From the NCBI RefSeq assembly GCF_004795015.1, contig NZ_SSBI01000028.1, forward strand, positions 1 through 64,000: a stretch of 64,000 bases of DNA. Reading direction: 5' to 3'. Each line of letters begins with the position of its first letter. The stretch's first letter is position 1. A model generated the notes under the pieces. That model had not been told where the DNA came from. It worked only from the letters and a program-made list of their open reading frames with translations, and made no database searches. This stretch comes from Streptomyces sp. A1277 (GTDB lineage Bacteria; Actinomycetota; Actinomycetes; Streptomycetales; Streptomycetaceae). A program made the position numbers and the translations under genes. Shown here in pieces: positions 8,983 through 18,400 of this stretch.

Positions 8983-9789
8983 ATGACAGGTATCGCGACC
9001 GCTTTCCGTGTCCTGGCAGCCGCTGCCGCCGCCCTGCTCGCCGTGACCGTCACCGCTCCGGTGGCGCAGGCGAAACCCGAACCGAAGGCGCCCGGGGAGT
9101 TCGTCTCGCTGCGTTCGGTGGACCCCACGATCATCCAGGAGATGCGCTACCCGACCGCCCACGACTTCATGGGCGAGCCCGTCGACGGCTACCGCCAGTC
9201 CCTCTGCATCCTGACCCGGCCGGCCGCCGAGGCCCTGCACCGCGCCCAGCTCCGGCTGCTGCGGCAGGGGTACTCGCTGAAGGTGTACGACTGCTACCGC
9301 CCCCAGCGGGCCGTCGACCACTTCGTGCGGTGGGCGAAGGACCTCGCCGACCAGACGATGAAGGGCGAGTTCTATCCGCGGGTCGACAAGACCCGGCTGT
9401 TCGCGGACGGTTACATCGCGGAGGAGTCCGGGCACAGCCGGGGCAGCACGGTGGACCTCACGCTGGTACGGCTGCCCGCGCTGCCGACCAGGCCGTACCG
9501 CCCGGGCGGGAAGCTCGCGCCGTGCTACGCGCCGCGGGCCGAGCGCTTCCCGGACAACTCGGTCGACATGGGCACCGGCTTCGACTGCTTCGACACGCTC
9601 TCGCACACGGACGACCCGCGTGTCCGGGGCGTCCAGCGCGCCAACCGGCAGTTCCTCAAGAAGACGCTCACCGAAGCCGGCTTCGTGAACCTGGCCGAGG
9701 AATGGTGGCACTACACCTTCCAGCCCGAGCTGTTCCCCGACACCTATTTCGACTTCCCGGTGGCCCGCGGGTCCGTCGCCGGGCACTGA
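8983..9789 (+). CDS. secreted D-alanyl-D-alanine dipeptidase (VanX-like, M15 family)
   Basis: A 268-residue protein with a Sec signal peptide cleaved near residue 30 (after AQA). VanX zinc ligands are visible: His151 and Asp158 in SGHSRGSTVDL, and Glu240 with His243 in EEWWHYTF, the last providing the catalytic Glu and third ligand. The predicted role is cleavage of D-Ala-D-Ala outside the membrane, most likely for peptidoglycan turnover or salvage. No vanH, vanA, vanR or vanS gene is nearby, so vancomycin resistance is not implied. Ribosome binding site GGAGG precedes the ATG by 8 bases. A strong terminator follows. Confidence 0.9.
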   Translation: MTGIATAFRVLAAAAAALLAVTVTAPVAQAKPEPKAPGEFVSLRSVDPTIIQEMRYPTAHDFMGEPVDGYRQSLCILTRPAAEALHRAQLRLLRQGYSLKVYDCYRPQRAVDHFVRWAKDLADQTMKGEFYPRVDKTRLFADGYIAEESGHSRGSTVDLTLVRLPALPTRPYRPGGKLAPCYAPRAERFPDNSVDMGTGFDCFDTLSHTDDPRVRGVQRANRQFLKKTLTEAGFVNLAEEWWHYTFQPELFPDTYFDFPVARGSVAGH

Positions 9790-9807
9790 GGCCGCCGAGG
9801 GCAGCGG

Positions 9808-9850
9808 AAAGGGCGGCCGGGACCACCCCCGTGGGTTCCGGCCGCCCTTT
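9808..9850 (+). terminator. strong hairpin terminator
   Basis: A 17-bp inverted repeat (9808-9824 with 9834-9850, one wobble) with A's on the left arm, T's on the right arm, and a pyrimidine-rich tail. It ends the VanX-like transcript. Confidence 0.88.
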
Positions 9851-9910
9851 CTCCCTCTCGGACGCAGCCGGGCCGTTTCCGGTTGCCGGTCCAGCCATTA
9901 CGGTTCCCGT

Positions 9911-10261
9911 ATGTCACAACAGACGTTCGAGTCGTACGAAGAGTTCTGGCCGTACTACGTCGCGATGCACTCCCGGGCCGCGACCCGCTGGGTCCATCTC
10001 ACCGGCACGCTGACCGGCCTCGCCGTCACCGCGTACGGGCTGGCGCGCGGCCGCAAGCGGTACGCGGCCGCGCTGCCGCTCATCGGCTACGGGACCGCCT
10101 GGCCCGCGCACTTCCTGATCGAGAGGAACAACCCGGCCACCTTCGGCCACCCCGCCTGGTCGCTGCGCGGCGATGTGCAGATGATCCGGATGATGCTGGC
10201 CGGACGCGACCACGAGCTCGCGCGGACCGCCGAGAAGTGGCTCGCCGAGAACGGCCGCTGA
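9911..10261 (+). CDS. DUF962 / Mpo1-like membrane protein
   Basis: A 116-residue protein with the family signature: an early HxxG-type segment (WVHLTGTLTGLAV), then AHFLIERNNPATFGHPAWSL followed by GDVQM. Two hydrophobic segments make it a small membrane protein. Yeast Mpo1 of this family is an Fe-dependent dioxygenase acting on 2-hydroxy fatty acids. The conserved histidines are kept here, so a related oxidative role on lipids is possible but unproven in bacteria. It lies between a terminator and the convergent conservon and looks monocistronic. Confidence 0.85.
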   Translation: MSQQTFESYEEFWPYYVAMHSRAATRWVHLTGTLTGLAVTAYGLARGRKRYAAALPLIGYGTAWPAHFLIERNNPATFGHPAWSLRGDVQMIRMMLAGRDHELARTAEKWLAENGR

Positions 10262-10285
10262 GCCCAGGCCGTGTCCGGAAAGTCC

Positions 10286-10891
10286 CTAGGTCGTCACGGG
10301 CTCGCGCGGCCGGTCCGCGCGGGCCAGCGCGTGCTCCACGACGGCCACCAGTACGTCCCGCGCCGACGAGCGGTCCCGCGCGTCGCACATGAGGAGCGGC
10401 ACCCCCGGGTCCAGGTCGAGCGCGGCCCGTACCGTCGCCGTGGGGAAGCGGTCCGCGCCCTCGAAGCAGTTGACCGCCACCGCGAACGGGATGTCTCGGC
10501 GTTCGAAGTAGTCGATCGCCGCGAAGCAGTCCTCCAGGCGCCGGGTGTCCGCGAGGACGACCGCCCCCAGCGCGCCCTGGGCGAGCTCGTCCCACAGGAA
10601 CCAGAACCGGTCCTGTCCCGGGGTGCCGAAGAGGTACAGCACCAGGTCCTCGCGGAGCGTGATCCGCCCGAAGTCCATGGCCACGGTCGTCGTGGTCTTC
10701 GCCTCGACGCCGTCCAGGTCGTCCACCGGACGCCCCGCCTCGCTCAGACTCTCCTCCGTGCGCAGCGGCCTGATCTCACTGACCGCGCCCACCAGCGTCG
10801 TCTTGCCCACGCCGAAGCCGCCCGCCACCAGGATTTTGAGGGTAACGGGCTCCACGGGCCGCCTGTTGCGGCTAGAGCGCCCGAAGGCCAT
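10286..10891 (-). CDS. cvnD: conservon small GTPase (CvnD)
   Basis: A 201-residue Ras-like GTPase that ends the conservon. The P-loop GGFGVGKT is at about 24-31, and the G3-like GTPGQDRFWFLWDEL and AVNCFEG (the NxxD region in altered form) follow. CvnD proteins cycle GDP/GTP in a membrane-associated complex with CvnA, CvnB and CvnC, which resembles a eukaryotic G-protein switch. The start overlaps the end of cvnC by 20 bases, so translation is probably coupled. No cytochrome P450 gene (cvnE), which often follows conservons, is present. Confidence 0.93.
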   Translation of the reverse strand: MAFGRSSRNRRPVEPVTLKILVAGGFGVGKTTLVGAVSEIRPLRTEESLSEAGRPVDDLDGVEAKTTTTVAMDFGRITLREDLVLYLFGTPGQDRFWFLWDELAQGALGAVVLADTRRLEDCFAAIDYFERRDIPFAVAVNCFEGADRFPTATVRAALDLDPGVPLLMCDARDRSSARDVLVAVVEHALARADRPREPVTT

Positions 10892-11294
10892 TGATCACCT
10901 CGCGAAGAATGTTCACGTCCGGCAGCTCGGCCGGCGGAACGGGACGGGTCACATGCACCAGCTCGTCCTCGACGAGGTCACCGACCAGCACCCGGACCAC
11001 CCCCACGGGGAGGTCCAGGGCGGAGGCGAGCTCGGCGATCGACTGGGGCAGCTCACTGCAGAGTTCGACGATCTCCACGTGCTCCGGGGAGAGCATCTGG
11101 TCCCTGCCCGGGTCGTCGGCCGCGGGTTCGGGCACGACGATCGCGATCAGGTCGAGACGGTGGCGGGACGCGCTGCTGGTCCGCCCGCGGGTCATCGCGT
11201 AGGGGCGGACGACGGGCCCCGCGTCGGCGTCGTACCAGCGCGGGGTCCGCGGCCTTGCCGGGGTGTCCGGGGAGCCGGGCGATTCGGCGCTCAT
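10872..11294 (-). CDS. cvnC: conservon DUF742 protein (CvnC)
   Basis: A 140-residue DUF742 protein. The conserved RPYAMTRGRT segment lies near residue 30, and a winged-helix-like C-terminal half follows (IAELASALDLPVGVVRVLV, ending NILREVINGLRAL). In characterised conservons CvnC binds the other components. The N-terminus is Pro/Ser rich and probably disordered. It starts 9 bases after cvnB and overlaps cvnD. Confidence 0.93.
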   Translation of the reverse strand: MSAESPGSPDTPARPRTPRWYDADAGPVVRPYAMTRGRTSSASRHRLDLIAIVVPEPAADDPGRDQMLSPEHVEIVELCSELPQSIAELASALDLPVGVVRVLVGDLVEDELVHVTRPVPPAELPDVNILREVINGLRAL

Positions 11295-11303
11295 GCCGTC
11301 CGC

Positions 11304-11747
11304 TCACCCCCCGGAGGGCTGACCGGTCGTCCGGGGCGCGTTGGCCAGGTGGGCTCCCACGCGCTTGACCATCAGCGTCATCTCGTACGCCACCTGCCCC
11401 ACGTCCGAATCGGACTCGGCCAGGACGGCGAGACAGCTCCCGTCTCCAGCCGCCGTGACGAACAGGAACGCCTCGTCCAGTTCGACCACGGTCTGGCGGA
11501 CCCGGCCCGCGTCGAAGTGCCGGCCCACGCCCTTGGCCAGGCTGTGGAAGCCGGAGGCCACGGCGGCCAGATGCTCGCTGTCCTCGCGCGTCAGGTCCTT
11601 GGACGCGCCGGTGGGAAGTCCGTCGCTGGAGAGCACCAGCGCCTTGCGGATGCTGGCGACGCGCTCGACGAGTTCGTCGAGGAGCCAGTTCAGTTCGCCC
11701 GAGCCCTGGCGTGCTGAGTCGGGTGCTGCGGCGTTCGGTGCGGTCAT
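11304..11747 (-). CDS. cvnB: conservon roadblock/LC7 protein (CvnB)
   Basis: A 147-residue roadblock/LC7 domain protein. ELNWLLDELVERVASIRKAL opens the fold and ALVLSSDGLPTGASKDL is the typical second element. Roadblock proteins regulate small GTPases of the MglA/Ras type, consistent with CvnD downstream. The ATG overlaps the cvnA stop codon (ATGA), so the two are coupled translationally. Confidence 0.93.
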   Translation of the reverse strand: MTAPNAAAPDSARQGSGELNWLLDELVERVASIRKALVLSSDGLPTGASKDLTREDSEHLAAVASGFHSLAKGVGRHFDAGRVRQTVVELDEAFLFVTAAGDGSCLAVLAESDSDVGQVAYEMTLMVKRVGAHLANAPRTTGQPSGG

Positions 11748-14530
11748 GGACCGTCCCCTCCCGGAGTGGTTCCTTGTGCTGTGTCGCCGTGGCCGGTCAC
11801 GTCCTCGGCGTTCTGCTGGCGGCCTCGCTGCCAGCCGCGCTGGAGCGAGGCCATACGGCTGCGTACCTCTTCGGCGTCCCGCTCGATGTCCGCGGCGCTC
11901 TCCGCCGGGCCGGGGCGGGCCGTCCGGCCGTCCGGTCCCTCGCGCAGCTGCGGGACGAGGCTGGCCTGCCGGACCCGGCGGGGCAGGCCGCCCACCGTGT
12001 CCGGGGCGGGCTCGGGCGAACGGGGAGCGGGCACCGCGGGTTCGGCGGGTTTGCGGAAGCCGGCGGGCCGGCGGGGTTCGGTGGGGCGGCGGTCCACCGG
12101 ACGGACCGCTTCCGGGCCTTCGGTGCCGGGGTGGGCACGGCCCGCCTCGTCCACGCGGCGGCCGCGGTCGGTGACCAGGGTCGGCGCCCTGCGGCGGCGG
12201 GGCAGCGGCCGGGGGCCCTCGGGGCGCAGGGCCCGGACGCCGTCGGATTCCGGGAGGTGGTCGGCGGCCTGCTGGTGCTGCTCGCGGTCGCCGTCGCGGC
12301 GCAGCTCACGGGCGCGGAAGATGCCGCCGCGTTCGCTCTCGGTGTCCTCCAGGTCGGCGACGCCGTCGAGTACGGGGTCGAGTCCGGGTCCTGCGACCGC
12401 TTCGAGGACCGGGTCGCGGGTGAAGTCCAGGGGCTCCTCGGGGCCTTCGAGCTCGACGGGCCCGTCCAGCAGGGCCGGGTCGGCCAGTCCGGTCGGGACC
12501 GGCGAGAGGGCGCCCGGCCGGCCCGGCACCGAGTCGCCGCCGGTCTCCCGGACCTCCGGGTCGCCGCCCGGTCTGCTGCTGGCGATGGCCTTCTCGGACC
12601 TGCGGTCCAGGCGGAAGCCGGTGCCGTGCGACTCGGGGGCGTCCGTGAGGAGCGCGGCGGGGATGAACACCACCGCGGTGGTGCCTCCGTACGGGGAGGT
12701 CTGGAGGGAGACCCGGACGTTCTGGCGCTGGGCGAGCCGGCTGACCACGAAGAGGCCGAGGCGGTCGGTGTCGGAGAGTTCGAACTCGGGGGTCTCGGCG
12801 AGCCGGAGATTGGCGTCCAGGAGGACGTCGGGGGCCATGCCGAGGCCGCGGTCGTGGATTTCGAGGGTGAAGCCGTTGGCGACCCGTTCGCCGTGCACCT
12901 GGACCGCGGTGTGCGGGGGCGAGAACACCGTGGCGTTCTCCAGGAGTTCGGCGATGAGGTGGGTGAGGTCGGCGACGGCGGGGCCGCCCACGCCGATGCG
13001 GGGCAGCCGGCGGACCTCGATGCGTTCGTAGTCCTCGACCTCGGCGACGGCGGCCCGCACCACGTCCATCAGCTGGATGGGTTTGCGCCACTGGCGGGAC
13101 GGCGCCGCCCCGGAGAGGATCACCAGGCCCTCGGCGTGGCGGCGCATGCGGGTGGTGAGGTGGTCGAGGCGGAAGAGGTCGGCGAGTTCGTCGGTGTTCT
13201 CGGTACGCCGTTCCATCGTGTCCAGGAGCGTCAGCTGGCGGTGCAGCAGGACCTGGTTGCGGCGGGCGAGGTTGACGAAGACCTCGGAGACGCCCCGGCG
13301 CATGTCGGCCTGTTTGACGGCGGCTTCGACGGCGGCCCGTTGCAGGGTGTTGAGGGCCTGGCCGACCTGGCCGATCTCGTCGCGCTCGTACTGCAGGTGC
13401 GGGGACTCGGTCTCCACGTCGACGTGTTCACCCGCGGCGAGCCGGCGCATCACGCTCGGCAGCCGTACGCCGGAGACCTCGTGGGCGTCCTTGCGGAGCC
13501 GGGAGAGGTCGCGGACGAGTTCGCGGCCGATGCGCACGGAGACGAAGACGGAGACGAGCAGGGCCAGGAAGCCGAGGACGCCGGCGATGCCCGCCTTGAT
13601 CAGCACCCCGTAGCCCGCGGGTTTGCCGCGGTCCTGGAAGCGGTTGTTCATCTCGGTCGAGTCGTTGGCCAGCCGCTCCAGGGCGGGCGGGGCGACTTCC
13701 TGCCAGCGGGCTGCGTCCACGGTGCGCGGGCTGGTGGTGGGGCCCTGGCCGATGATCTTGTCCTCGGCGGAGCGCAGCGGCTCGCTGTCCGGGCCCTGCC
13801 AGTACTGCTGGACGCGCCGGCGCTCGGAGGCGGGGAGCATGTCGAGGTTGATCTCGTTCAGCAGTCCGCGCTGGGCGACGAGGTCGGACATCTGCCGCAG
13901 TTCGGGGGCGGTGAGGCGGCCCGCCAGGAGGCCCGAGGCGACCAGGGCGTCTTCCCTGGAGAGCATTTCGCGGGCGCGGGAGAGTCCGGTGAGCGCCCGG
14001 ACCTGCTGGTCCATGGAGACGCTCTCCATGGTGCGCAGGCCGGTCAGGAAGCGGTAGCAGGGGTCGATGAGGCGGTTGTAGTAAGCCATCGCCTTGAGCC
14101 GGCCGATGGTGCGTTTGTCGACGGAGTCGCGCAGGGCGTCCAGTCCCTCGACCGCGCCGAGTATCGAGCCGAGCTGGGTCTCGGCGCTCGGGCCGAGCGC
14201 GTCTCGTATGTCCTTCTGCTTCGCGCTGCGGCTGACCTCGGCCACCACCCGGTCGGTGGCGGCGCGCCGGCTGCGCAGTACGGGCAGGGCGTCGGAGGCG
14301 CGCGGGTCCGCGAGGAAGACGAGGGTCTGGCGGCGCTCGCCCTGGATGACCCGGACGGTGTCCTCCAGGGGGTGGCCCACCTTCTCCACGACGGTGCTCG
14401 CGCTCAGCAGCTTCCCGGCCTCGCGCCCGGTGAGATAGGTGGCGAATCCCCACAGCGCGGTGAGGGAGACGAGCGGCACCAGAAGCAACGCCACGATCTT
14501 CCTGCGGATGGACTTTCCGCGAAAGCGCAT
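11744..14530 (-). CDS. cvnA: conservon sensor histidine kinase-like protein (CvnA)
   Basis: A 928-residue membrane protein that opens the conservon. A first membrane segment is at about 10-30 (KIVALLLVPLVSLTALWGF). It is followed by a nitrate-sensor-like extracytoplasmic domain, a second membrane segment at about 305-335, a HAMP-like linker, and a HATPase domain with its N-box near residue 528 (LIAELLENATVF). The remaining 300 residues are charged, Pro-rich and probably disordered. CvnA proteins look like histidine kinases but lack a cognate response regulator, as here. The start MRFRGKSIRRK has GGGGGAGG just ahead; 31 upstream codons in frame are excluded. Confidence 0.93.
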   Translation of the reverse strand: MRFRGKSIRRKIVALLLVPLVSLTALWGFATYLTGREAGKLLSASTVVEKVGHPLEDTVRVIQGERRQTLVFLADPRASDALPVLRSRRAATDRVVAEVSRSAKQKDIRDALGPSAETQLGSILGAVEGLDALRDSVDKRTIGRLKAMAYYNRLIDPCYRFLTGLRTMESVSMDQQVRALTGLSRAREMLSREDALVASGLLAGRLTAPELRQMSDLVAQRGLLNEINLDMLPASERRRVQQYWQGPDSEPLRSAEDKIIGQGPTTSPRTVDAARWQEVAPPALERLANDSTEMNNRFQDRGKPAGYGVLIKAGIAGVLGFLALLVSVFVSVRIGRELVRDLSRLRKDAHEVSGVRLPSVMRRLAAGEHVDVETESPHLQYERDEIGQVGQALNTLQRAAVEAAVKQADMRRGVSEVFVNLARRNQVLLHRQLTLLDTMERRTENTDELADLFRLDHLTTRMRRHAEGLVILSGAAPSRQWRKPIQLMDVVRAAVAEVEDYERIEVRRLPRIGVGGPAVADLTHLIAELLENATVFSPPHTAVQVHGERVANGFTLEIHDRGLGMAPDVLLDANLRLAETPEFELSDTDRLGLFVVSRLAQRQNVRVSLQTSPYGGTTAVVFIPAALLTDAPESHGTGFRLDRRSEKAIASSRPGGDPEVRETGGDSVPGRPGALSPVPTGLADPALLDGPVELEGPEEPLDFTRDPVLEAVAGPGLDPVLDGVADLEDTESERGGIFRARELRRDGDREQHQQAADHLPESDGVRALRPEGPRPLPRRRRAPTLVTDRGRRVDEAGRAHPGTEGPEAVRPVDRRPTEPRRPAGFRKPAEPAVPAPRSPEPAPDTVGGLPRRVRQASLVPQLREGPDGRTARPGPAESAADIERDAEEVRSRMASLQRGWQRGRQQNAEDVTGHGDTAQGTTPGGDGP

Positions 14531-14931
14531 GGCCTCCCCCAGCTCGCCCCCGCGGGGCGGGGATGGTGTTTCGTCAACAAACGGCGCGAGCCTACTACCG
14601 ACGCACAGACAACTCGAAGGCATGTCCGGACGATTTTCGGCCGCCTTACCGGGAGTTGACCATGACTTGTCCCGGTATTCCTGGAGATGAAATTCACGAA
14701 AGCGACAGAAGAGGCCCCGGGGACCGGCACGTTCCTCCCCGTCCCGGTTGGCTGGAATTCTTCGCTTAGTGACGGCTGGGAGGAATCTTCACCGATGGCC
14801 ACTCGTCCGTCTGTACGGGGGTAGGGGGACTGCAAGGGTGCGCTCGGCAGGACGCGACGGACCGCCCGCGTAGAAAGGGTGTATGCCGGGCAGCAACCCT
14901 GAAGTCGGACAGTGGTGGGAGTTGAAGGGCC
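14531..14931. other. intergenic region between cvnA and a small membrane-protein gene
   Basis: About 400 bases with no credible gene. It must carry the divergent promoters of the conservon and of the gene at 14932. It is less G+C rich than its flanks in places (14580-14710). I see no clear operator or hairpin beyond a short GC-rich palindrome near 14545-14560. Confidence 0.5.
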
Positions 14932-15411
14932 TTGGACACACAGGAGCGTCGTGACGCGGCGGAGCCGGCGGAGGCCGGGGCGGGGGAAGACGTGAGCGAG
15001 CGGGAGCCTGCGGAGGTTCCGCGCCAGCCGCTCTGGGTCGAGGAGCCGGCGCTGCGGCGGCGGATGCCCGACCCGGTGCGCACGGCCGCGGTGCGGGCGG
15101 TGCTCATCATGTCGTTGACGATGATTCTGGCGATGGTGGCGTTCCTGACCGCGCTGGCCGGGTCCTGGCTGTCCTTCCCGATGGTGCTGAGCGGGGTGGC
15201 GGGCACGGTGGTCGCGACCTGGTCGGTGCTGGACGTCTGGGTCACCCGCCAGGTGTGGAACCAGCGCAACGGAGTGGTCTCGGAGCCCAGCAGCTCGGCC
15301 CGGCAGCTGCGCCGCGAGCGGCGCAGGGCGCGACGGGCGGCCCGGGCCGCCCAGCGGGAGGCATCCCGGATACGTCACCAGGGCGCCGACCGCCGCCTGT
15401 CCCGGGCCTGA
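14932..15411 (+). CDS. small two-helix membrane protein, unknown function
   Basis: A 159-residue protein with an acidic N-terminal 45 residues and two hydrophobic helices at about 55-80 and 83-103 (VLIMSLTMILAMVAFLTAL, then a short loop). The C-terminal tail is strongly basic (RRERRRARRAARAAQRE) and could contact nucleic acid or phospholipid heads. The start is probably TTG (LDTQERRDAAE) with GAAGG upstream. I do not recognise the family. It is convergent with the SMC-like gene. Confidence 0.65.
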   Translation: MDTQERRDAAEPAEAGAGEDVSEREPAEVPRQPLWVEEPALRRRMPDPVRTAAVRAVLIMSLTMILAMVAFLTALAGSWLSFPMVLSGVAGTVVATWSVLDVWVTRQVWNQRNGVVSEPSSSARQLRRERRRARRAARAAQREASRIRHQGADRRLSRA

Positions 15412-15432
15412 CCACGCCCGCCGCCTCCGGCT

Positions 15433-18400
15433 CTACGGAGCCGTGCGGGTCTCCTCGGCGCCCCCGGAACCGGCCGGCGCCGCCGGGGCCGGGGCGCTCC
15501 GCTTGAACATGCGGGTGGCGGTGATTTCGCCGTGCACGGTCTCGCTGCCCGGGTCCTGCTGCGGCAGCCCGGGGCGCAAGTGCTCCTCGACGCTGATGTA
15601 TTTCAGGCCCGCCCTGAGGTCCGCGTCATTGCGCAACCTGATCACCAGCGGGAATTCCGCGAGGGCCGTCGTGTCGAACAGCCCCGTGGTGTAGAGCAGT
15701 TGTACGCCGAGCGCGTCGGACACCGCGCGCTGGAGCTCCAGCAGATAGGTGGCGTTGGCCCGGCCGATCGGATTGTCCAGGAAGAGCGTGCCCGCGTGAC
15801 GGTGCTGGGCGCGGTCGCGTCCCCGGTCGTTGCTGCGCAGGGCGGCCATCGTGCAGTACAGGGCGATGGCCGCGGTGAGCAGCTGACCGCCGGAGAAGAC
15901 GTCGCCCATCTGTCCGACCGGTACGCGCTCGGCGCGCAGCACGGCGTCCGGCTTGAGGATCTCCACGGCGATGCCCCGGGGCTCCAGGGCCGCCTGCACA
16001 CCGCGCAGGAGCAGGGACATCCCGTCCCGGCGCAGGTCGGAGTTCTTCCTGAGGGCCGCCCTGGTGGCCTCGTCGATGACGTCACCGAGCCGTTCGGTGA
16101 GGGTGGCCTGGTCGGGTTCCTCGAAGCGGATGCGGAGGAATTCCTGCCCGGACCACTCCCCCAGGCCCTCGGGGAGCCGGGAGAGCCGCTGGGCGGAGCG
16201 GAGCGTGGTGAGCGCGGACTCCACGAGGCCGCGGAGCCGGTCCACGATCGAGTCGCGGTTGCGTTCCAGCTGGGCCAGCTCGTCGGTCAGGACCCGCAGC
16301 CGGGGCGCGAAGGCGGTGGCCCACTTCTCGGCGTGCTCGGGGAGGGCTGCGGCGGGCAGCTCGCGGATCTGCTGGCGGGCGGGGGTGCGGACCTGTTCGT
16401 AGCGGGTGGAGTTGGCGTGCCGTACGAGGACGTCGCTCGCCTCCCGTACGGCCGCTTCGGCGGCGGACAGGTCGGCGGCGCAGCCGCGCAGGGAGCGGCG
16501 GGCCTCGGCGGCGGACTGCCGGGCCTCCTCCAGGCTGCCGGGGTACGGCTCGGGGCTCTCCGGGTCGTCATCGGCGCCGTGGTCCCTCAGCAGGTCGCGC
16601 AGCAGTGCCGCGGTCTCCTCGAAGCCGCCCGCAGAGTCCTCCGCGGTGCGGTGGGCGTGGAGGAGTTCGGCGTGGGCGGCCCGGGCGGTGTCCAGGGCGG
16701 CGGTCGCGGAGGCCAGCTCGGCGGTGGCGGTACGCAGGAGGGCCTGGGCCTGTTCGGCGTCGGCGGGGACCTGCTCATCGGGCAGTTCGGTGTGCAGGCT
16801 CTCGCCGTCGGCGGGCGCCAGGCGCTCGGCCTCACCGCGCAGCCGGCCCAGCTGCTCGCTGGCCGCCGACGCCCGGGTCTCCAGGAGCTGGACGAGCGAT
16901 TCGGCACGGGCGGCGGCCGCCTGCCGGGACGGGCCGTCGGCGCCGTCGGTCCCCTCCAGGAGCTGGGCGGCCCGGGTGCGGACCTTGTTGGTGAGCCGGT
17001 CCAGCTCGGCGAGCGCTGCGCTCTCGTCGCTCTCGGCGCGGGCCTGTTCGGCGCGCAGGTCGGCGCCGACGCCGACCTTCTCGTAGAGCTGGGAGGCCGC
17101 CCGGTATGCCTCGCGCAGGGCGGGCAGGGCCTGGCGCGGAGTGTCCTCGCCCAGGTCCGGGAGGTGTTCGGGGGCGCCGGCGATCTCGGCCCGTTCGGCG
17201 CGCAGGGCGCGGGCGGTGCGGCGGGCGTCGTCGGCGGCGCGCTGGGCGGCCCGGCGGTCCTCGTCGGCGGCGCGGGCGCGCTCCAGGAAGACGGTGGCGC
17301 GGGCCTCGGACTCGGCCGCCTCATCGGCCAGTTCGCGCAGCTTGGCCTGCCAGCCGGCCCGTTCGCGGAGCCGGAAGGCGAGTCCGGCGAGCGCGTCGGC
17401 CACTCGGCGGGCGCGCTGGGCGGTCTCCTGGCGCTCCTCGCGGACCCGGGCGGTGTCGGCGGCGGCCTCGTCGGCCTCGGCCCGGACCGTACGGGCCTCG
17501 GCGAGGGCGGCCTCGGCCGTCTCGGCGCCCGTTCGGGCGGTGCGGGCGGCTTCGGCGAGCTCCGCGAGCATGCCGGGCGGGCAGTCGGCGCGCCAGGAGC
17601 CGATGCGGGAGGCCAGCGCTCGGTCAGCGCCGAGGCGGGCGGCGAGCACGCGGATGTCCTCGTCGCGGGCGGCGGCCCGGCTGCGCAGGGCGTGGCGCTC
17701 CTCGTCCGCGGCGTGCTCGTCGTGCATGGCCGGGTTCGGCGGTACGAGGAACACCCCGTCGCCGCTCGCGGACGCGCCGGTGCCGGGGTCCGGCACGGGG
17801 GCGAGCAGGGCGGCGGCGGTGCCGACGGCGACGGCGGAGCGCGGCAGCAGGGCGGCGGCGGAGAGGACTTCGCGGGCGCGGGCGTGCGCGTCGGGGTCGG
17901 TGATCACGACGCCGTCGACCAGCTCGGGCCGGGCGGCGAGGACGGCCGCGTGGTCGGCGGGGTCGACGGCCTGGGCGAGGTAGCGCCAGCCGGGCAGGGC
18001 GGGGATGCCCTGCTCGCCCAAGTACTCCACGGTGGCGAGCACGTCGGGTCCCGGCGGCAGGAGTCCGCCGTCGCCGAGGGCGCCCAGGATGCGGGAGTCG
18101 TCGGCCGCCGCGGTGCGCAGTTCGAACAGGCGTCGCTCGGCGGCGGCGACGCTCTGGTCGAGGAGCTCGCGCAGCTCATCCGCGCTGCGGTCGAACTCGT
18201 CGGCGCTCAGGGCGTGTTCGGCGACCCGGGGGTGGGCGGCGGTGGCGGTGGGCGCGCCGTGCGGGGCGGGTTCCGCTCCGTCCGGGGCGGCCGGTGCGGA
18301 GCCGGGTCCGTCGTCGGGGCGGTGCTGGTCGTCGGCGGCCCGCTCGGTCCCGGGGGCGGCGGCCTGCCGGGGCCGGGGCACCCCGCCGGTCCGGTCGGCG

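Noticed and set aside
8983..9789. A vancomycin resistance locus
   Set aside because: Only a VanX-like dipeptidase is present, with a signal peptide. There is no VanA/B-type ligase, VanH, VanR or VanS gene nearby.
10286..14530. A conventional two-component system
   Set aside because: The kinase-like protein has no response regulator and is followed by roadblock, DUF742 and GTPase genes, which define a conservon.
11711..14659. A plus-strand open frame of 982 codons across the conservon
   Set aside because: Antisense of cvnA. The minus strand has membrane helices, HAMP and HATPase motifs and coupled starts; the plus product is repetitive.
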